The position numbers and the translations under genes were made by a program. Of a stretch of 64,000 nt of DNA, positions 1 to 7,377 are shown piece by piece. Below the pieces are notes generated by a model. That model searched no databases and had not been told where the DNA came from. It saw only the letters and a list, made by a program, of their open reading frames with translations. This DNA is from Clostridiales bacterium. GTDB lineage: Bacteria; Bacillota; Clostridia; Oscillospirales; Oscillospiraceae. Within the stretch, counting starts at the first letter, position 1. The number at the start of each line of letters is the position of its first letter. Location: positions 1 through 64,000 of the forward strand of contig JALFUW010000025.1 of NCBI GenBank assembly GCA_022786995.1, given 5' to 3'.

Positions 1-984
1 GCCCACAGCGATGGTGCCCCAGATACCGTTCATGCAGTGAACAGCCACAGCACCAACGGGATCATCAATGCGCAGCTTGTGGTCAAGCAGCCACACACCG
101 AATACCACCAGCACACCGGCAACAGCGCCGATGACAGTAGCCCCCAGACAGTCCGTCACATCGCAGCCAGCGGTGATGGCTACCAGACCGGCAAGGGAAG
201 CGTTCAAACACATGGAAACATCGGGCTTACCATACTTCAGCCAAGTGAAGATCATGCACACGACAGTGGCAACAGCGGGGGCAACGGTGGTGGTCAGGAA
301 AATGGAACCCAGCTGGCCAACGGAAGTCGCGGCGGCGCCGTTAAAGCCATACCAGCCCAGCCAAAGGATGAAGACACCCAGAGCACCCAGAGCAATGCTG
401 TGACCGGGGAAGGCGTTGACCTTTACGATCTTACCGGAAGCGTCGTGGGTAAACTTGCCGATACGGGGTCCCAGCAGCTTGGCGCCGATGAGAGCGGAGA
501 TGCCGCCGACCATGTGGATAGCACAGGAACCGGCAAAATCGTGGAAGCCAAGGCTGGCCAGCCAACCACCGCCCCAGATCCAGTGGGCTTCAATGGGATA
601 GATCAGCGCGGAAATCACTGCGGAATAGATGCAGTAGGACAGGAACTTGGTCCGCTCTGCCATGGCGCCGGATACGATGGTTGCGGTAGTGGCGCAGAAA
701 ACCAGGTTGAATACAAAGCTGGAGAAATCGAAGCTTTCGTAGGCAGTGAACAGGTCGAAGCCGGGCTTTCCGATGAAACCGAACAGATCCTCACCCATCA
801 GCAGGCTGAAACCGATCAGGATGAATACAACCGTGCCGATACAGAAGTCCATCAGGTTCTTCATGATGATATTGCCGGTATTTTTGGCTCTGGTAAAGCC
901 GGCTTCCACCATTGCAAAGCCAGCCTGCATCCAGAATACCAAAGCCGCGCCGATCAGATACCATACACTCCATACTTCACTCAT
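1..984 (-). CDS. amt: Ammonium transporter (Amt family), 3' end outside window
   Basis: Channel-type ammonium/ammonia transporter of the cytoplasmic membrane. Reading the minus strand from ATG at 984 gives 328 codons with no stop before the window edge, so the C-terminus is missing. It begins MSEVWSVWYLIGAALVFWMQ, shows the Amt signature stretches FCATTATIVSGAMAER and DFAGSCAIHMVGG (with the conserved pore histidine), and many hydrophobic spans. A ribosome site GGAGGT lies at 990-996, fixing the start. It follows glnN on the same strand after a 206-base gap, so the two are probably cotranscribed and serve nitrogen uptake plus assimilation. Family assignment is secure; whether a GlnK or fused domain follows is not visible. 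Confidence 0.95.
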   Translation of the reverse strand, partial: MSEVWSVWYLIGAALVFWMQAGFAMVEAGFTRAKNTGNIIMKNLMDFCIGTVVFILIGFSLLMGEDLFGFIGKPGFDLFTAYESFDFSSFVFNLVFCATTATIVSGAMAERTKFLSYCIYSAVISALIYPIEAHWIWGGGWLASLGFHDFAGSCAIHMVGGISALIGAKLLGPRIGKFTHDASGKIVKVNAFPGHSIALGALGVFILWLGWYGFNGAAATSVGQLGSIFLTTTVAPAVATVVCMIFTWLKYGKPDVSMCLNASLAGLVAITAGCDVTDCLGATVIGAVAGVLVVFGVWLLDHKLRIDDPVGAVAVHCMNGIWGTIAVG

Positions 985-1118
985 AATCTTACCTCCTTGT
1001 AATTTGGTTCTTCTCTTTTTCCCTGGGAACCACGAAAGTTCCCATAAATGGCTTTCCCGATTTGGACAGAGCGCTCAAACCGGGAAAGTACTTAACATGG
1101 AAACATAGGCCGCTTTCC

Positions 1119-1162
1119 GGGAGGGGGTGGTCAGCCCCCTCCCACGGGCCGTCCGAGACGGC
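1119..1162 (-). terminator. Two stable hairpins between glnN and amt
   Basis: Downstream of the glnN stop the minus-strand RNA can form GCCGUC/GACGGC (1148-1162) and then a 9-bp GC-rich hairpin GGGAGGGGG/CCCCCUCCC (1119-1143). No T-run follows on the minus strand, so this looks like a partial terminator or processing/stability element that could reduce amt expression relative to glnN. The rest of 985-1190 shows a weaker hairpin GGGAAC/GTTCCC near 1022-1042 and the amt ribosome site; I found no convincing separate amt promoter. Confidence 0.4.
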
Positions 1163-1190
1163 ATTTGGCAGCTATGAAAGGGTAGCGGTT

Positions 1191-3284
1191 TTAACGAACG
1201 CCGAAGAGCAGATCACCGTAGGTGGGGAAGGGCCAGTACTTCTCAGCGGTCTGGGTCTCAGCCTCATCGGCTACGGCACGAAGAGCGGCCATCTTTCCGA
1301 GAATGGTATCGCGAATGGCGAAGGACTCTTCCTTGGTATCGGCGATGCCGTTCAGATCCAGCAGCGCGGTCTCCAGTTCATCGGTCTTTTCAGCGATCTG
1401 ATCCGTGAGAACAGAGAGCTTTGTAATCAGGCCGGTCTCATAGGCGCAGGCTGCGGCGGGAGCGACGGCCTTCTTGGCGGCGGAAGCCTTTGCCAGGTCA
1501 CTGACATAGCTTTCCACTGCGGGAAGAATCTGCTTCCGGGCCATATCAATCATGGTGGTTGCCTCGATGCGGACGGTCTTGCAGTAGTTCTCCAGCATGA
1601 TTTCACAGCGGGACTCCAGCTCAGCAACGGTGAAGACCTTGTGAGAGGTCAGCATCTTTACATTCTTCTCGTCCAGCAGGTGGGGCATACAATCAGGTGT
1701 GGTACGGTAATTACACAGGCCGCGCTTTTCGGCTTCCGCGATCCAGGCATCATCGTAGCCGTTGCCGTTGAACAGGATGCGCTTGTGATCCTTGATGGTC
1801 TTCTTGATCATCTCGTGCAGGGCGGTCTCGAAATCCTCAGCGCCTTCCAGACGGTCAGCATAGATTTTCAGAGATTCTGCAACAGCGGAGTTGAGCATCA
1901 TATTGGCACAGGCAATGGAGTTGGAGGAGCCCAGCATACGGAACTCAAATTTGTTGCCGGTAAAGGCGAAAGGAGATGTACGGTTGCGGTCTGTGGTGTC
2001 CCTGGCGAAACGGGGAAGCACATCCACACCCAGCTTCATGGTAGTCTTCTGGGTGCCGGCATAGGGGGTATCGTTCTCAATGGCATCCAGAATCGCCATC
2101 AGCTCGTCACCCAGGAAAATAGACACAACGGCGGGAGGCGCTTCGTTGGCACCCAGACGATGGTCGTTGCCGGCGGTGGCTACGGACAATCTCAGCAGAT
2201 CCTGATAGTCGTCAACGGCCTTGATGACCGCGCACAGGAACAGCAGGAACTGGGCGTTCTCGTAGGGAGTTTCACCGGGAGACAGCAGGTTCACGCCGGT
2301 GTTGGTGGCAATGGACCAGTTGTTGTGCTTGCCGGAGCCGTTGACACCGGCGAAGGGCTTCTCGTGGAGCAGGCACACCAGGCCATGCTTTGCTGCTACC
2401 TTCTGCATGATCTCCATGGTCAGCTGGTTATGGTCGGTAGCGACATTCGTAGTAGTATAGATGGGAGCCAGCTCGTGCTGAGCGGGGGCTACCTCGTTGT
2501 GCTCGGTCTTTGCCAGAATGCCCAGCTTCCACAGCTCCTCATTCAGGTCAGCCATGTAAGCGGCAACTCTGGGCTTGATAACGCCAAAGTAATGATCGTC
2601 CATCTCCTGACCCTTGGGGGGCTTTGCGCCGAACAGGGTACGCCCGGTGTAGATCAGATCCTTGCGCTTGTCGTACATTTCTTTGTCAATCAGGAAATAC
2701 TCCTGCTCGGGGCCGACGGAAGTGCGAACACATTTCACATCCTTGTTGCCGAACAGCTTCAGGATGCGCATGGCCTGACGGTTCAGCGCCTCCATGGAGC
2801 GGAGCAGAGGAGTTTTCTTATCCAGTGCCTCACCGCCATAGGAACAGAAGGCGGTGGGAATGCAAAGGGTCTTGCCCTTAATAAAAGCGTAAGAGGTGGG
2901 ATCCCAGGCGGTATAGCCTCTGGCTTCAAAGGTTGCGCGCAGGCCGCCGGAGGGAAAGCTGGAAGCGTCAGGCTCGCCCTTGATCAGTTCCTTGCCGGAG
3001 AAGTCCATGATCACGCCGCCGTCGGGGGCAGGGGAGATAAAGCTGTCATGCTTCTCGGCGGTGATGCCGGTCAGCGGCTGGAACCAGTGGGTAAAATGGG
3101 TAGCACCGTTGGCGATTGCCCAATCCTTCATGGCAGCGGCAACAGCATTCGCTACGCTGGCATCCAGCTTTGCGCCCTGATCGATGGTCTTGCGAAGAGA
3201 CCGATAAACGTCAGAACTCAAATTCGCCTTCATAACGCGGTCGTCAAAAACCAGACAGCCAAAATAATCGGATATAGTACCCAT
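1191..3284 (-). CDS. glnN: Glutamine synthetase type III (GSIII)
   Basis: ATP-dependent ligation of ammonium to glutamate, the main assimilation step. The 697-residue product has the length of the GSIII family (about 700) and its landmarks, including [30 protein letters not shown]-type substrate loop ([16 protein letters not shown]) and KHNNWS (HNNW). I chose ATG 3284 (MGTISDYFG) because an AAAGGG ribosome site lies 8-10 bases upstream; the open frame extends 25 codons further but that part is the leader hairpin and has no ribosome site. It is the first gene of a probable glnN-amt unit, divergent from glnA. Its own promoter and leader hairpin are listed separately. Confidence 0.96.
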   Translation of the reverse strand: MGTISDYFGCLVFDDRVMKANLSSDVYRSLRKTIDQGAKLDASVANAVAAAMKDWAIANGATHFTHWFQPLTGITAEKHDSFISPAPDGGVIMDFSGKELIKGEPDASSFPSGGLRATFEARGYTAWDPTSYAFIKGKTLCIPTAFCSYGGEALDKKTPLLRSMEALNRQAMRILKLFGNKDVKCVRTSVGPEQEYFLIDKEMYDKRKDLIYTGRTLFGAKPPKGQEMDDHYFGVIKPRVAAYMADLNEELWKLGILAKTEHNEVAPAQHELAPIYTTTNVATDHNQLTMEIMQKVAAKHGLVCLLHEKPFAGVNGSGKHNNWSIATNTGVNLLSPGETPYENAQFLLFLCAVIKAVDDYQDLLRLSVATAGNDHRLGANEAPPAVVSIFLGDELMAILDAIENDTPYAGTQKTTMKLGVDVLPRFARDTTDRNRTSPFAFTGNKFEFRMLGSSNSIACANMMLNSAVAESLKIYADRLEGAEDFETALHEMIKKTIKDHKRILFNGNGYDDAWIAEAEKRGLCNYRTTPDCMPHLLDEKNVKMLTSHKVFTVAELESRCEIMLENYCKTVRIEATTMIDMARKQILPAVESYVSDLAKASAAKKAVAPAAACAYETGLITKLSVLTDQIAEKTDELETALLDLNGIADTKEESFAIRDTILGKMAALRAVADEAETQTAEKYWPFPTYGDLLFGVR

Positions 3285-3321
3285 AAACAAACACCCTTTC
3301 AAATTCATAGCTGAAATAAAG

Positions 3322-3368
3322 AAGGCAAGGATGCCTATGAGACCGAAGCTCAAAGACATCCTTGCCTT
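3322..3368 (-). promoter_or_regulatory. glnN leader hairpin, terminator-like
   Basis: A perfect 12-bp inverted repeat, AAGGCAAGGATG at 3322-3333 and CATCCTTGCCTT at 3357-3368, with a 23-base loop that holds a smaller TGAG/CTCA stem. In the glnN transcript the hairpin starts only a few bases after the predicted start site (about 3371) and is followed by CUUCUUUAUUU, so it has the form of an intrinsic terminator between promoter and gene. An ANTAR RNA-binding regulator is encoded at 4898-5482, which makes antitermination a reasonable inference. Confidence 0.6.
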
Positions 3369-3377
3369 ATGGGACGC

Positions 3378-3406
3378 ATTTTACAACAGAATATTCTGTT
3401 TGTCAA
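3378..3406 (-). promoter_or_regulatory. glnN promoter with palindromic operator in the spacer
   Basis: On the minus strand a TTGACA box (3401-3406) and a TAAAAT box (3378-3383) are separated by exactly 17 bases, a near-consensus housekeeping promoter. The spacer contains a perfect 16-bp palindrome, AACAGAATATTCTGTT (3385-3400), filling nearly the whole gap between the boxes, the usual place for a repressor operator. The palindrome does not fit the GlnR/TnrA box of Bacillus. Confidence 0.8.
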
Positions 3407-3443
3407 CACCCTGCACAAAAAAAGTTTTTTGTCTTTGGGTAGA

Positions 3444-3472
3444 TTGACAAGGTGCAGAAAATGGAATATAAT
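3444..3472 (+). promoter_or_regulatory. glnA promoter
   Basis: Perfect consensus TTGACA (3444-3449), 17-base spacer and TATAAT (3467-3472) on the plus strand. Transcription would start near 3479-3480, immediately before the leader hairpin, leaving a long untranslated leader of about 177 bases before the glnA start at 3657. Confidence 0.85.
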
Positions 3473-3485
3473 GGCTCCAGTGAGC

Positions 3486-3535
3486 AAAGGCGTTCATGAG
3501 TGGGGCGAGTCTACCCCTTTTATGACCGTCTTTTT
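3486..3535 (+). promoter_or_regulatory. glnA leader hairpin followed by T-run
   Basis: Arms AAAGGCGTTCAT (3486-3497) and ATGACCGTCTTT (3522-3533) pair over 12 positions with one mismatch and one G-U pair; inside, GGGG (3502-3505) pairs with CCCC (3514-3517). A TTTTT run (3531-3535) ends the structure, so it resembles an intrinsic terminator placed right after the transcription start. The layout parallels the glnN leader hairpin and suggests conditional readthrough. The remaining leader, 3536-3656, contains GC-rich CCGGGCGCCGG around 3608-3618 but no further assigned element. Confidence 0.6.
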
Positions 3536-3656
3536 GCATTTTGGAACAATTTCCATATTCAATTGTAGAATTCTCTGATAACATCTGGTATCATATCCTT
3601 GTCCGAACCGGGCGCCGGTGCGGCGCTTAAAACGTATTCAGAAAGCAGGTAGCTGT

Positions 3657-4865
3657 ATGAAATATACGCCCCAGGAAGTAATTCAGTTCATTCAGGAAGA
3701 AGATGTCAAATTCATCCGCCTTGCCTTCTGCGATGTGCAGGGGCGGCATAAAAACATTTCCATTATGCCCCACGAGCTGGAGCGCGCGTTTGAATACGGA
3801 ATAGCTATTGACGCTTCTGCCATTGATGGATTTGGCGATGAGGTGCATTCCGACCTGTTTCTGCGCCCTGACCCCACCACCATTGCGGTTTTGCCATGGC
3901 GGCCGGAGCACGGCAGGGTTGTGAGAATGTACTGCACAATTACGGATCAGAGCGGCAACGTTTTCATTCATGATTCCAGAAGCATTCTGAAGCAGGCCGT
4001 TGCGGATGCCGCTGAAGCGGGCTATACATTCCGCTTTGGCTCTGAACTCGAATTCTATCTATTTAAGCTGGATGATGCTGGAGAGCCTACGCATATTCCT
4101 TATGATCAGGCGACCTATATGGATGTTTCCCCCGACGATAAGTGCGAGAATGTCCGCCGTGAGATCTGCCTGACGCTGGAGAGAATGGGAATTCAGCCGG
4201 AATCGTCCCACCATGAGCAGGGCCCCGGACAGAATGAGATCGATTTTCGGTACTCGGATGCGCTCACTGCTGCGGACAATGCTGTGACGTTCTGCACTGT
4301 GGTAAAGACGATTGCCGCCGCCAACGGTCTTTATGCGGATTTCTCTCCCAAGCCGATCGCGGATCAGCCCGGCAGCGGCTTCCATATCAACATGTCCGTC
4401 CGCGGAGGCAGTGAGGATCAGATGCAGCACATGATTGGCGGCATTCTTTGCCATATTGCGGACATGACGCGTTTCTTAAATCCCACTGTCCAATCGTATA
4501 GTCGTCTTGGTGTCTGTAAGGCTCCCAAATACATTTCCTGGTCCAATAACAATCGCTCGATGCTGATTCGAATCCCCGCGGCTTCCGGCGAATACAGAAG
4601 AATGGAGCTTCGCTCACCTGACTGCACCGCGAATCCGTATATTGCGTTTGCATTGCTGATATGGGCCGGCTTGGATGGATTAAACAATCAGATCCTTCTG
4701 CCTGAAAAAGCCAATGTGAATCTGTATACGGCTGGGCCGAAGGATGTTTGGGATATGGAAACGCTTCCGCTGACACTGAGCGCGGCAAGCAAACTGGCGG
4801 AGGGAAGCGAATTCATTCGAAAGCACCTGCCGGAATCGCTCATTGAGTATTATTGCAGGCATTGA
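3657..4865 (+). CDS. glnA: Glutamine synthetase, GlnA-like short form
   Basis: Second glutamine synthetase, of the GlnA (type I-like) family, cytoplasmic. The 402-residue product has an N-terminal beta-grasp part (KFIRLAFCDVQGRHKNISI), a catalytic core with the ExE motif (FGSELEFYLF), the substrate loop GSGFHINMS, NRSMLIRIP and the C-terminal RRMELRSPDCTANPY. It is shorter than the usual 440-470 residues, mainly at the C-terminus. ATG 3657 starts the conserved MKYTPQEV segment; the frame is open upstream but lacks homology there. It is followed after 32 bases by the ANTAR regulator, probably in one transcript. An amide-ligase paralogue acting on another amine cannot be excluded, but nitrogen context supports glutamine synthesis. 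Confidence 0.9.
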   Translation: MKYTPQEVIQFIQEEDVKFIRLAFCDVQGRHKNISIMPHELERAFEYGIAIDASAIDGFGDEVHSDLFLRPDPTTIAVLPWRPEHGRVVRMYCTITDQSGNVFIHDSRSILKQAVADAAEAGYTFRFGSELEFYLFKLDDAGEPTHIPYDQATYMDVSPDDKCENVRREICLTLERMGIQPESSHHEQGPGQNEIDFRYSDALTAADNAVTFCTVVKTIAAANGLYADFSPKPIADQPGSGFHINMSVRGGSEDQMQHMIGGILCHIADMTRFLNPTVQSYSRLGVCKAPKYISWSNNNRSMLIRIPAASGEYRRMELRSPDCTANPYIAFALLIWAGLDGLNNQILLPEKANVNLYTAGPKDVWDMETLPLTLSAASKLAEGSEFIRKHLPESLIEYYCRH

Positions 4866-4897
4866 TTTGAATCGCCAGAAGAAGGGAGAGTGTTCGA

Positions 4898-5482
4898 TTG
4901 GTTTTCAGTGCAGAGACATACAGCGTGCTGGTGGTTTCCAATCAGCACAGATTTAATGACGCCCTGACTCCAATGCTGCCGCCTTCTGAATATTACCCGA
5001 TATGCTTCTGTTCCAATATTGCTGCTGCCCGCAGGGAGCTTTTGTCGCGTAACTTTGATTTTGTTATCATCAATGCGCCGCTTCCGGATGATCCTGGCAC
5101 TGGATTTGCGATTGATGCCGGTAACCGCTCTGACACCGTTGTTCTCCTGCTTCTCCGAGCCGAAAACTATGAGGAAGTGAACGAGCGTGTGATTTCTCAT
5201 GGCGTATTTACGCTTCAGGTACCATTTCCTGCCAGCACAATCCGTCAGTGCCTGAAATGGATGATCTCTGCTCGGGAGCGGCTGCGTAAAATGGCAACAA
5301 ATAATCTGTCGGTAGAAGAAAAGATGGAGGAAATTCGTCTTGTCAACCGCGCCAAGTGGATTCTGATTGAGCAGCTGAAAATGAATGAAGCCGATGCCCA
5401 TCGACATATCGAGAAGCAGGCAATGAATCGATGCACATCCAAAAAGGAAATAGCGCTTAGTATCATCAAAACCTATACATAA
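4898..5482 (+). CDS. Receiver-like regulator with ANTAR RNA-binding domain
   Basis: 194 residues: a receiver-like N-terminal domain (about 1-125, beginning TYSVLVVSNQHRFNDAL) and a C-terminal three-helix ANTAR domain (about 140-194, EEKMEEIRLVNRAKWILIEQ and following). ANTAR domains bind leader RNA and prevent intrinsic termination, as in AmiR and NasR. The receiver part lacks an obvious acidic pocket at its start and may be phosphorylation-independent. The start is TTG 4898, preceded by GAAGGGAGAG at 4881-4890. Its place directly behind glnA and next to glnN-amt, whose leaders carry terminator-like hairpins, suggests it controls nitrogen genes by antitermination; this target assignment is inference. 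Confidence 0.88.
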   Translation: MVFSAETYSVLVVSNQHRFNDALTPMLPPSEYYPICFCSNIAAARRELLSRNFDFVIINAPLPDDPGTGFAIDAGNRSDTVVLLLLRAENYEEVNERVISHGVFTLQVPFPASTIRQCLKWMISARERLRKMATNNLSVEEKMEEIRLVNRAKWILIEQLKMNEADAHRHIEKQAMNRCTSKKEIALSIIKTYT

Positions 5483-5490
5483 TTCACTCC

Positions 5491-5518
5491 TACGCCGGCG
5501 TCTGCGGATGCCGGCGTA
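5491..5518 (+). terminator. Hairpin after the ANTAR gene
   Basis: TACGCCGGC (5491-5499) and GCCGGCGTA (5510-5518) form a 9-bp GC-rich stem. No T-run follows, so termination would be weak, but the position directly after the glnA-ANTAR pair fits a transcript end. Confidence 0.45.
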
Positions 5519-5548
5519 TAAACGCAATTGCGTCATTGAAAAAAACAG

Positions 5549-5576
5549 TTGTATTATTCTGGATTTGTGGTACAAT
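5549..5576 (+). promoter_or_regulatory. Promoter of the Asp23-nusB operon
   Basis: TTGTAT (5549-5554), 16-base spacer and TACAAT (5571-5576), about 55 bases before the Asp23-family start codon. Confidence 0.6.
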
Positions 5577-5629
5577 AAACGAAAGTATGTCGTGCCGAAA
5601 GGCAGGACCATCATCTAGGAGGTATCCCT

Positions 5630-5977
5630 ATGGCAGAGGCGAAGCAGTACATTTCACACGCTCAGGATGGCGGAAAGGTTTTGATTTCCGAGGATGTTGT
5701 CAGCACCATCGTTGAAAACACCCTTACCGAGGTTGACGGTGTTGTGAAGGGTGGCTCAGAGGTCGTTGGCAAAAAAAGCTGGGGCAAAGGCATTCGGATT
5801 CAGATTGCCGAAGATAACACCCTGACCATCGGCTGCAATATCATCGTTCGTTACGGTGAGAGCGTTATTCAGGTTGCAAAAGCGGTTCAGGAGGCGATTA
5901 CCAGCGCTGTAGAATCTGTTACCGGCGTTACCGTACAGGATGTGGATGTAAACGTCTGCGGAATCATCCGCAAGTAA
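5630..5977 (+). CDS. Asp23/Gls24 family protein (YqhY-like)
   Basis: 115-residue Asp23/Gls24-family protein. Family traits seen are the small alpha/beta fold sequence ISEDVVSTIVENTLTEVDGV near residues 19-38 and the central conserved NIIVRYGESVIQVAK region. In Bacillus the equivalent gene yqhY sits next to accBC and nusB and its loss disturbs lipid synthesis; the biochemical role is unknown. AGGAGG at 5617-5622 precedes ATG 5630. It is first in a tight operon with nusB (12-base gap). No membrane span is seen, so it is likely cytoplasmic or peripheral. Confidence 0.88.
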   Translation: MAEAKQYISHAQDGGKVLISEDVVSTIVENTLTEVDGVVKGGSEVVGKKSWGKGIRIQIAEDNTLTIGCNIIVRYGESVIQVAKAVQEAITSAVESVTGVTVQDVDVNVCGIIRK

Positions 5978-5988
5978 AGGGAACGGGT

Positions 5989-6453
5989 ATGACGAGAGGG
6001 AATGCCAGAGAACTTGCGGTACATCTGATATATGGTCGCGCTTTTACCGGCGAAGAGCCGGAGCAGGTGATTTCCACCCGCATGGAGAAGGAATACTATG
6101 CGCAGCTGGCGGAAGAGAACGACGTGTATTCCGACCGTCCCAGCCGTGCACAGCTTCGCTATATTGACACGGTTGTGACTGGAGTCGCCAACCGGGAGGA
6201 AGAGCTGGATGAACAGATCCAGAAATACTCCATTGGCTGGGATATCAGCAGAATCTCCAAGCTGGCCCGCTGCATCCTGCGGCTGGCGATTTACGAGATT
6301 CAGTATGTTGACGACGTCCCCGCCGGAGTCGCTGTTTCGGAAGCTGTCCGCATTGCCAAGAAATACAATGACAATGATACGGGCGCTTTTGTGAACGGAA
6401 TTCTGGGCAGCTATGTCAGACACTTGGCTCCTGCTGGAGAGGCAAAACAATGA
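5989..6453 (+). CDS. nusB: Transcription antitermination protein NusB
   Basis: All-helical RNA-binding protein that with NusE (S10) binds boxA RNA in rRNA leaders to promote processive transcription. The 154-residue product begins TRGNARELAVHLIYG and has the conserved C-terminal part RLAIYEIQYVDDVPAGVAVS and AKKYNDNDTGAFVNGILG. Compared with E. coli NusB (139 residues) it carries a modest insertion after the first helix. Its stop overlaps the next gene's start in ATGA (6450-6453), so translation is probably coupled. Confidence 0.95.
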   Translation: MTRGNARELAVHLIYGRAFTGEEPEQVISTRMEKEYYAQLAEENDVYSDRPSRAQLRYIDTVVTGVANREEELDEQIQKYSIGWDISRISKLARCILRLAIYEIQYVDDVPAGVAVSEAVRIAKKYNDNDTGAFVNGILGSYVRHLAPAGEAKQ

Positions 6454-7376
6454 ATTCAGTCTTGGGAATCGACACCAGCAATTATACCACTTCCATTGCT
6501 TTCTACGATGGCAATGAAGGGGAAAACTGCTCAAAGCTTCTGCCTGTAAAACAGGGAGAATTGGGCCTTCGGCAGTCAGATGCCGTTTTCGCGCACATAA
6601 AGAGCCTGCCGGAGCTTTCCGGCAGGCTGTTTTCCCATATTCAGGCAGAAAAAATAACTGCGGTGGGTGTCAGCACCCGGCCACGAGCAGTTAAGGGCAG
6701 CTATATGCCCTGCTTTATGGTGGGTTATTCTCACGCGAAATTACTGTCCGATATGCTAAACGTGCCCCTGATTGAGGTTTCCCACCAGCAGGGACATGTG
6801 GCTGCTTCCCTGTGGAGTGCCGGTCATATGGAGCTTCTGTCCCAGCCCCATCTGGCGTGGCATTTATCCGGGGGTACGACGGAGCTTTTGCTGGTGGAGC
6901 CGGATGGAAAAAATGTGTCCTGTACAAAGATTGGCGGCACATCGGATATTTCCGCTGGGCAGTTGATTGACCGCACTGGCCAGCTTCTTAACTTGCCGTT
7001 TCCTTCGGGGAAGCACCTGGACGTCCTGAGTCAGGAAGCGGGCGGTAAGGAACTGTTTAAGGTGAAATGCGCGGATATGACGTTCTCTCTTTCCGGCGTA
7101 CAGAATAAGGTTCAGCAGTATCACGCGCAAAAGGGAATCCCGGCGGAAACTGCGGCTTACGCTCTGCGTTGTGTTGCCAATGCGGTGTTTCAGGCAACGC
7201 AGCAGGCACTTGCGCGGTACCCAGGCCTGCCGGTGGTTTTCTCCGGCGGTGTGGCGTCCAATTCCATGCTGCGGCAGTTTCTGGAGCCACTGAAACCGAT
7301 CTTTGCTCAGCCACAGTATTCAACGGATAACGCAATGGGTGTGGCGGTATTGACCTACCGTTCCATGGAGGTGTAA
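6450..7376 (+). CDS. TsaD/Kae1-like paralogue (peptidase M22 fold)
   Basis: 308-residue ASKHA-fold protein of the TsaD (Kae1, YgjD) superfamily. It shows the start VLGIDTSNYTTSIA, the metal-ligand pair as HQQGH (about residue 111-115; HMEGH or similar in true TsaD) and GGVASNSMLR (nucleotide-binding loop). TsaD makes the threonylcarbamoyl-A37 modification of tRNA and is normally about 340 residues with partners TsaB and TsaE; none of these is nearby. The shorter length and the nusB-xseA context mark it as the separate clostridial paralogue rather than TsaD itself. Function unknown; it overlaps nusB by 4 bases. Confidence 0.8.
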   Translation: MNSVLGIDTSNYTTSIAFYDGNEGENCSKLLPVKQGELGLRQSDAVFAHIKSLPELSGRLFSHIQAEKITAVGVSTRPRAVKGSYMPCFMVGYSHAKLLSDMLNVPLIEVSHQQGHVAASLWSAGHMELLSQPHLAWHLSGGTTELLLVEPDGKNVSCTKIGGTSDISAGQLIDRTGQLLNLPFPSGKHLDVLSQEAGGKELFKVKCADMTFSLSGVQNKVQQYHAQKGIPAETAAYALRCVANAVFQATQQALARYPGLPVVFSGGVASNSMLRQFLEPLKPIFAQPQYSTDNAMGVAVLTYRSMEV

Positions 7377-7377
7377 G

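Noticed and set aside
37-1002. Plus-strand open frame of 321 codons at the left edge
   Set aside because: Antisense to an unmistakable ammonium transporter on the minus strand.
1062-3314. Plus-strand open frame of 750 codons opposite glnN
   Set aside because: Low-complexity translation rich in Gly, His and Gln, no domain motifs, mirror of a highly conserved glutamine synthetase gene with ribosome site and promoter on the other strand.
3378-3406. MerR-type activated promoter for glnN
   Set aside because: MerR-type promoters need a 19-20 base spacer; here the spacer is the optimal 17, so a repressor operator is more likely.
3322-3535. Canonical ANTAR twin-hexaloop motif in the leaders
   Set aside because: I could not place two adjacent stems with six-base loops bearing A at position 1 and G at position 4; the link to the ANTAR protein therefore rests on context only.
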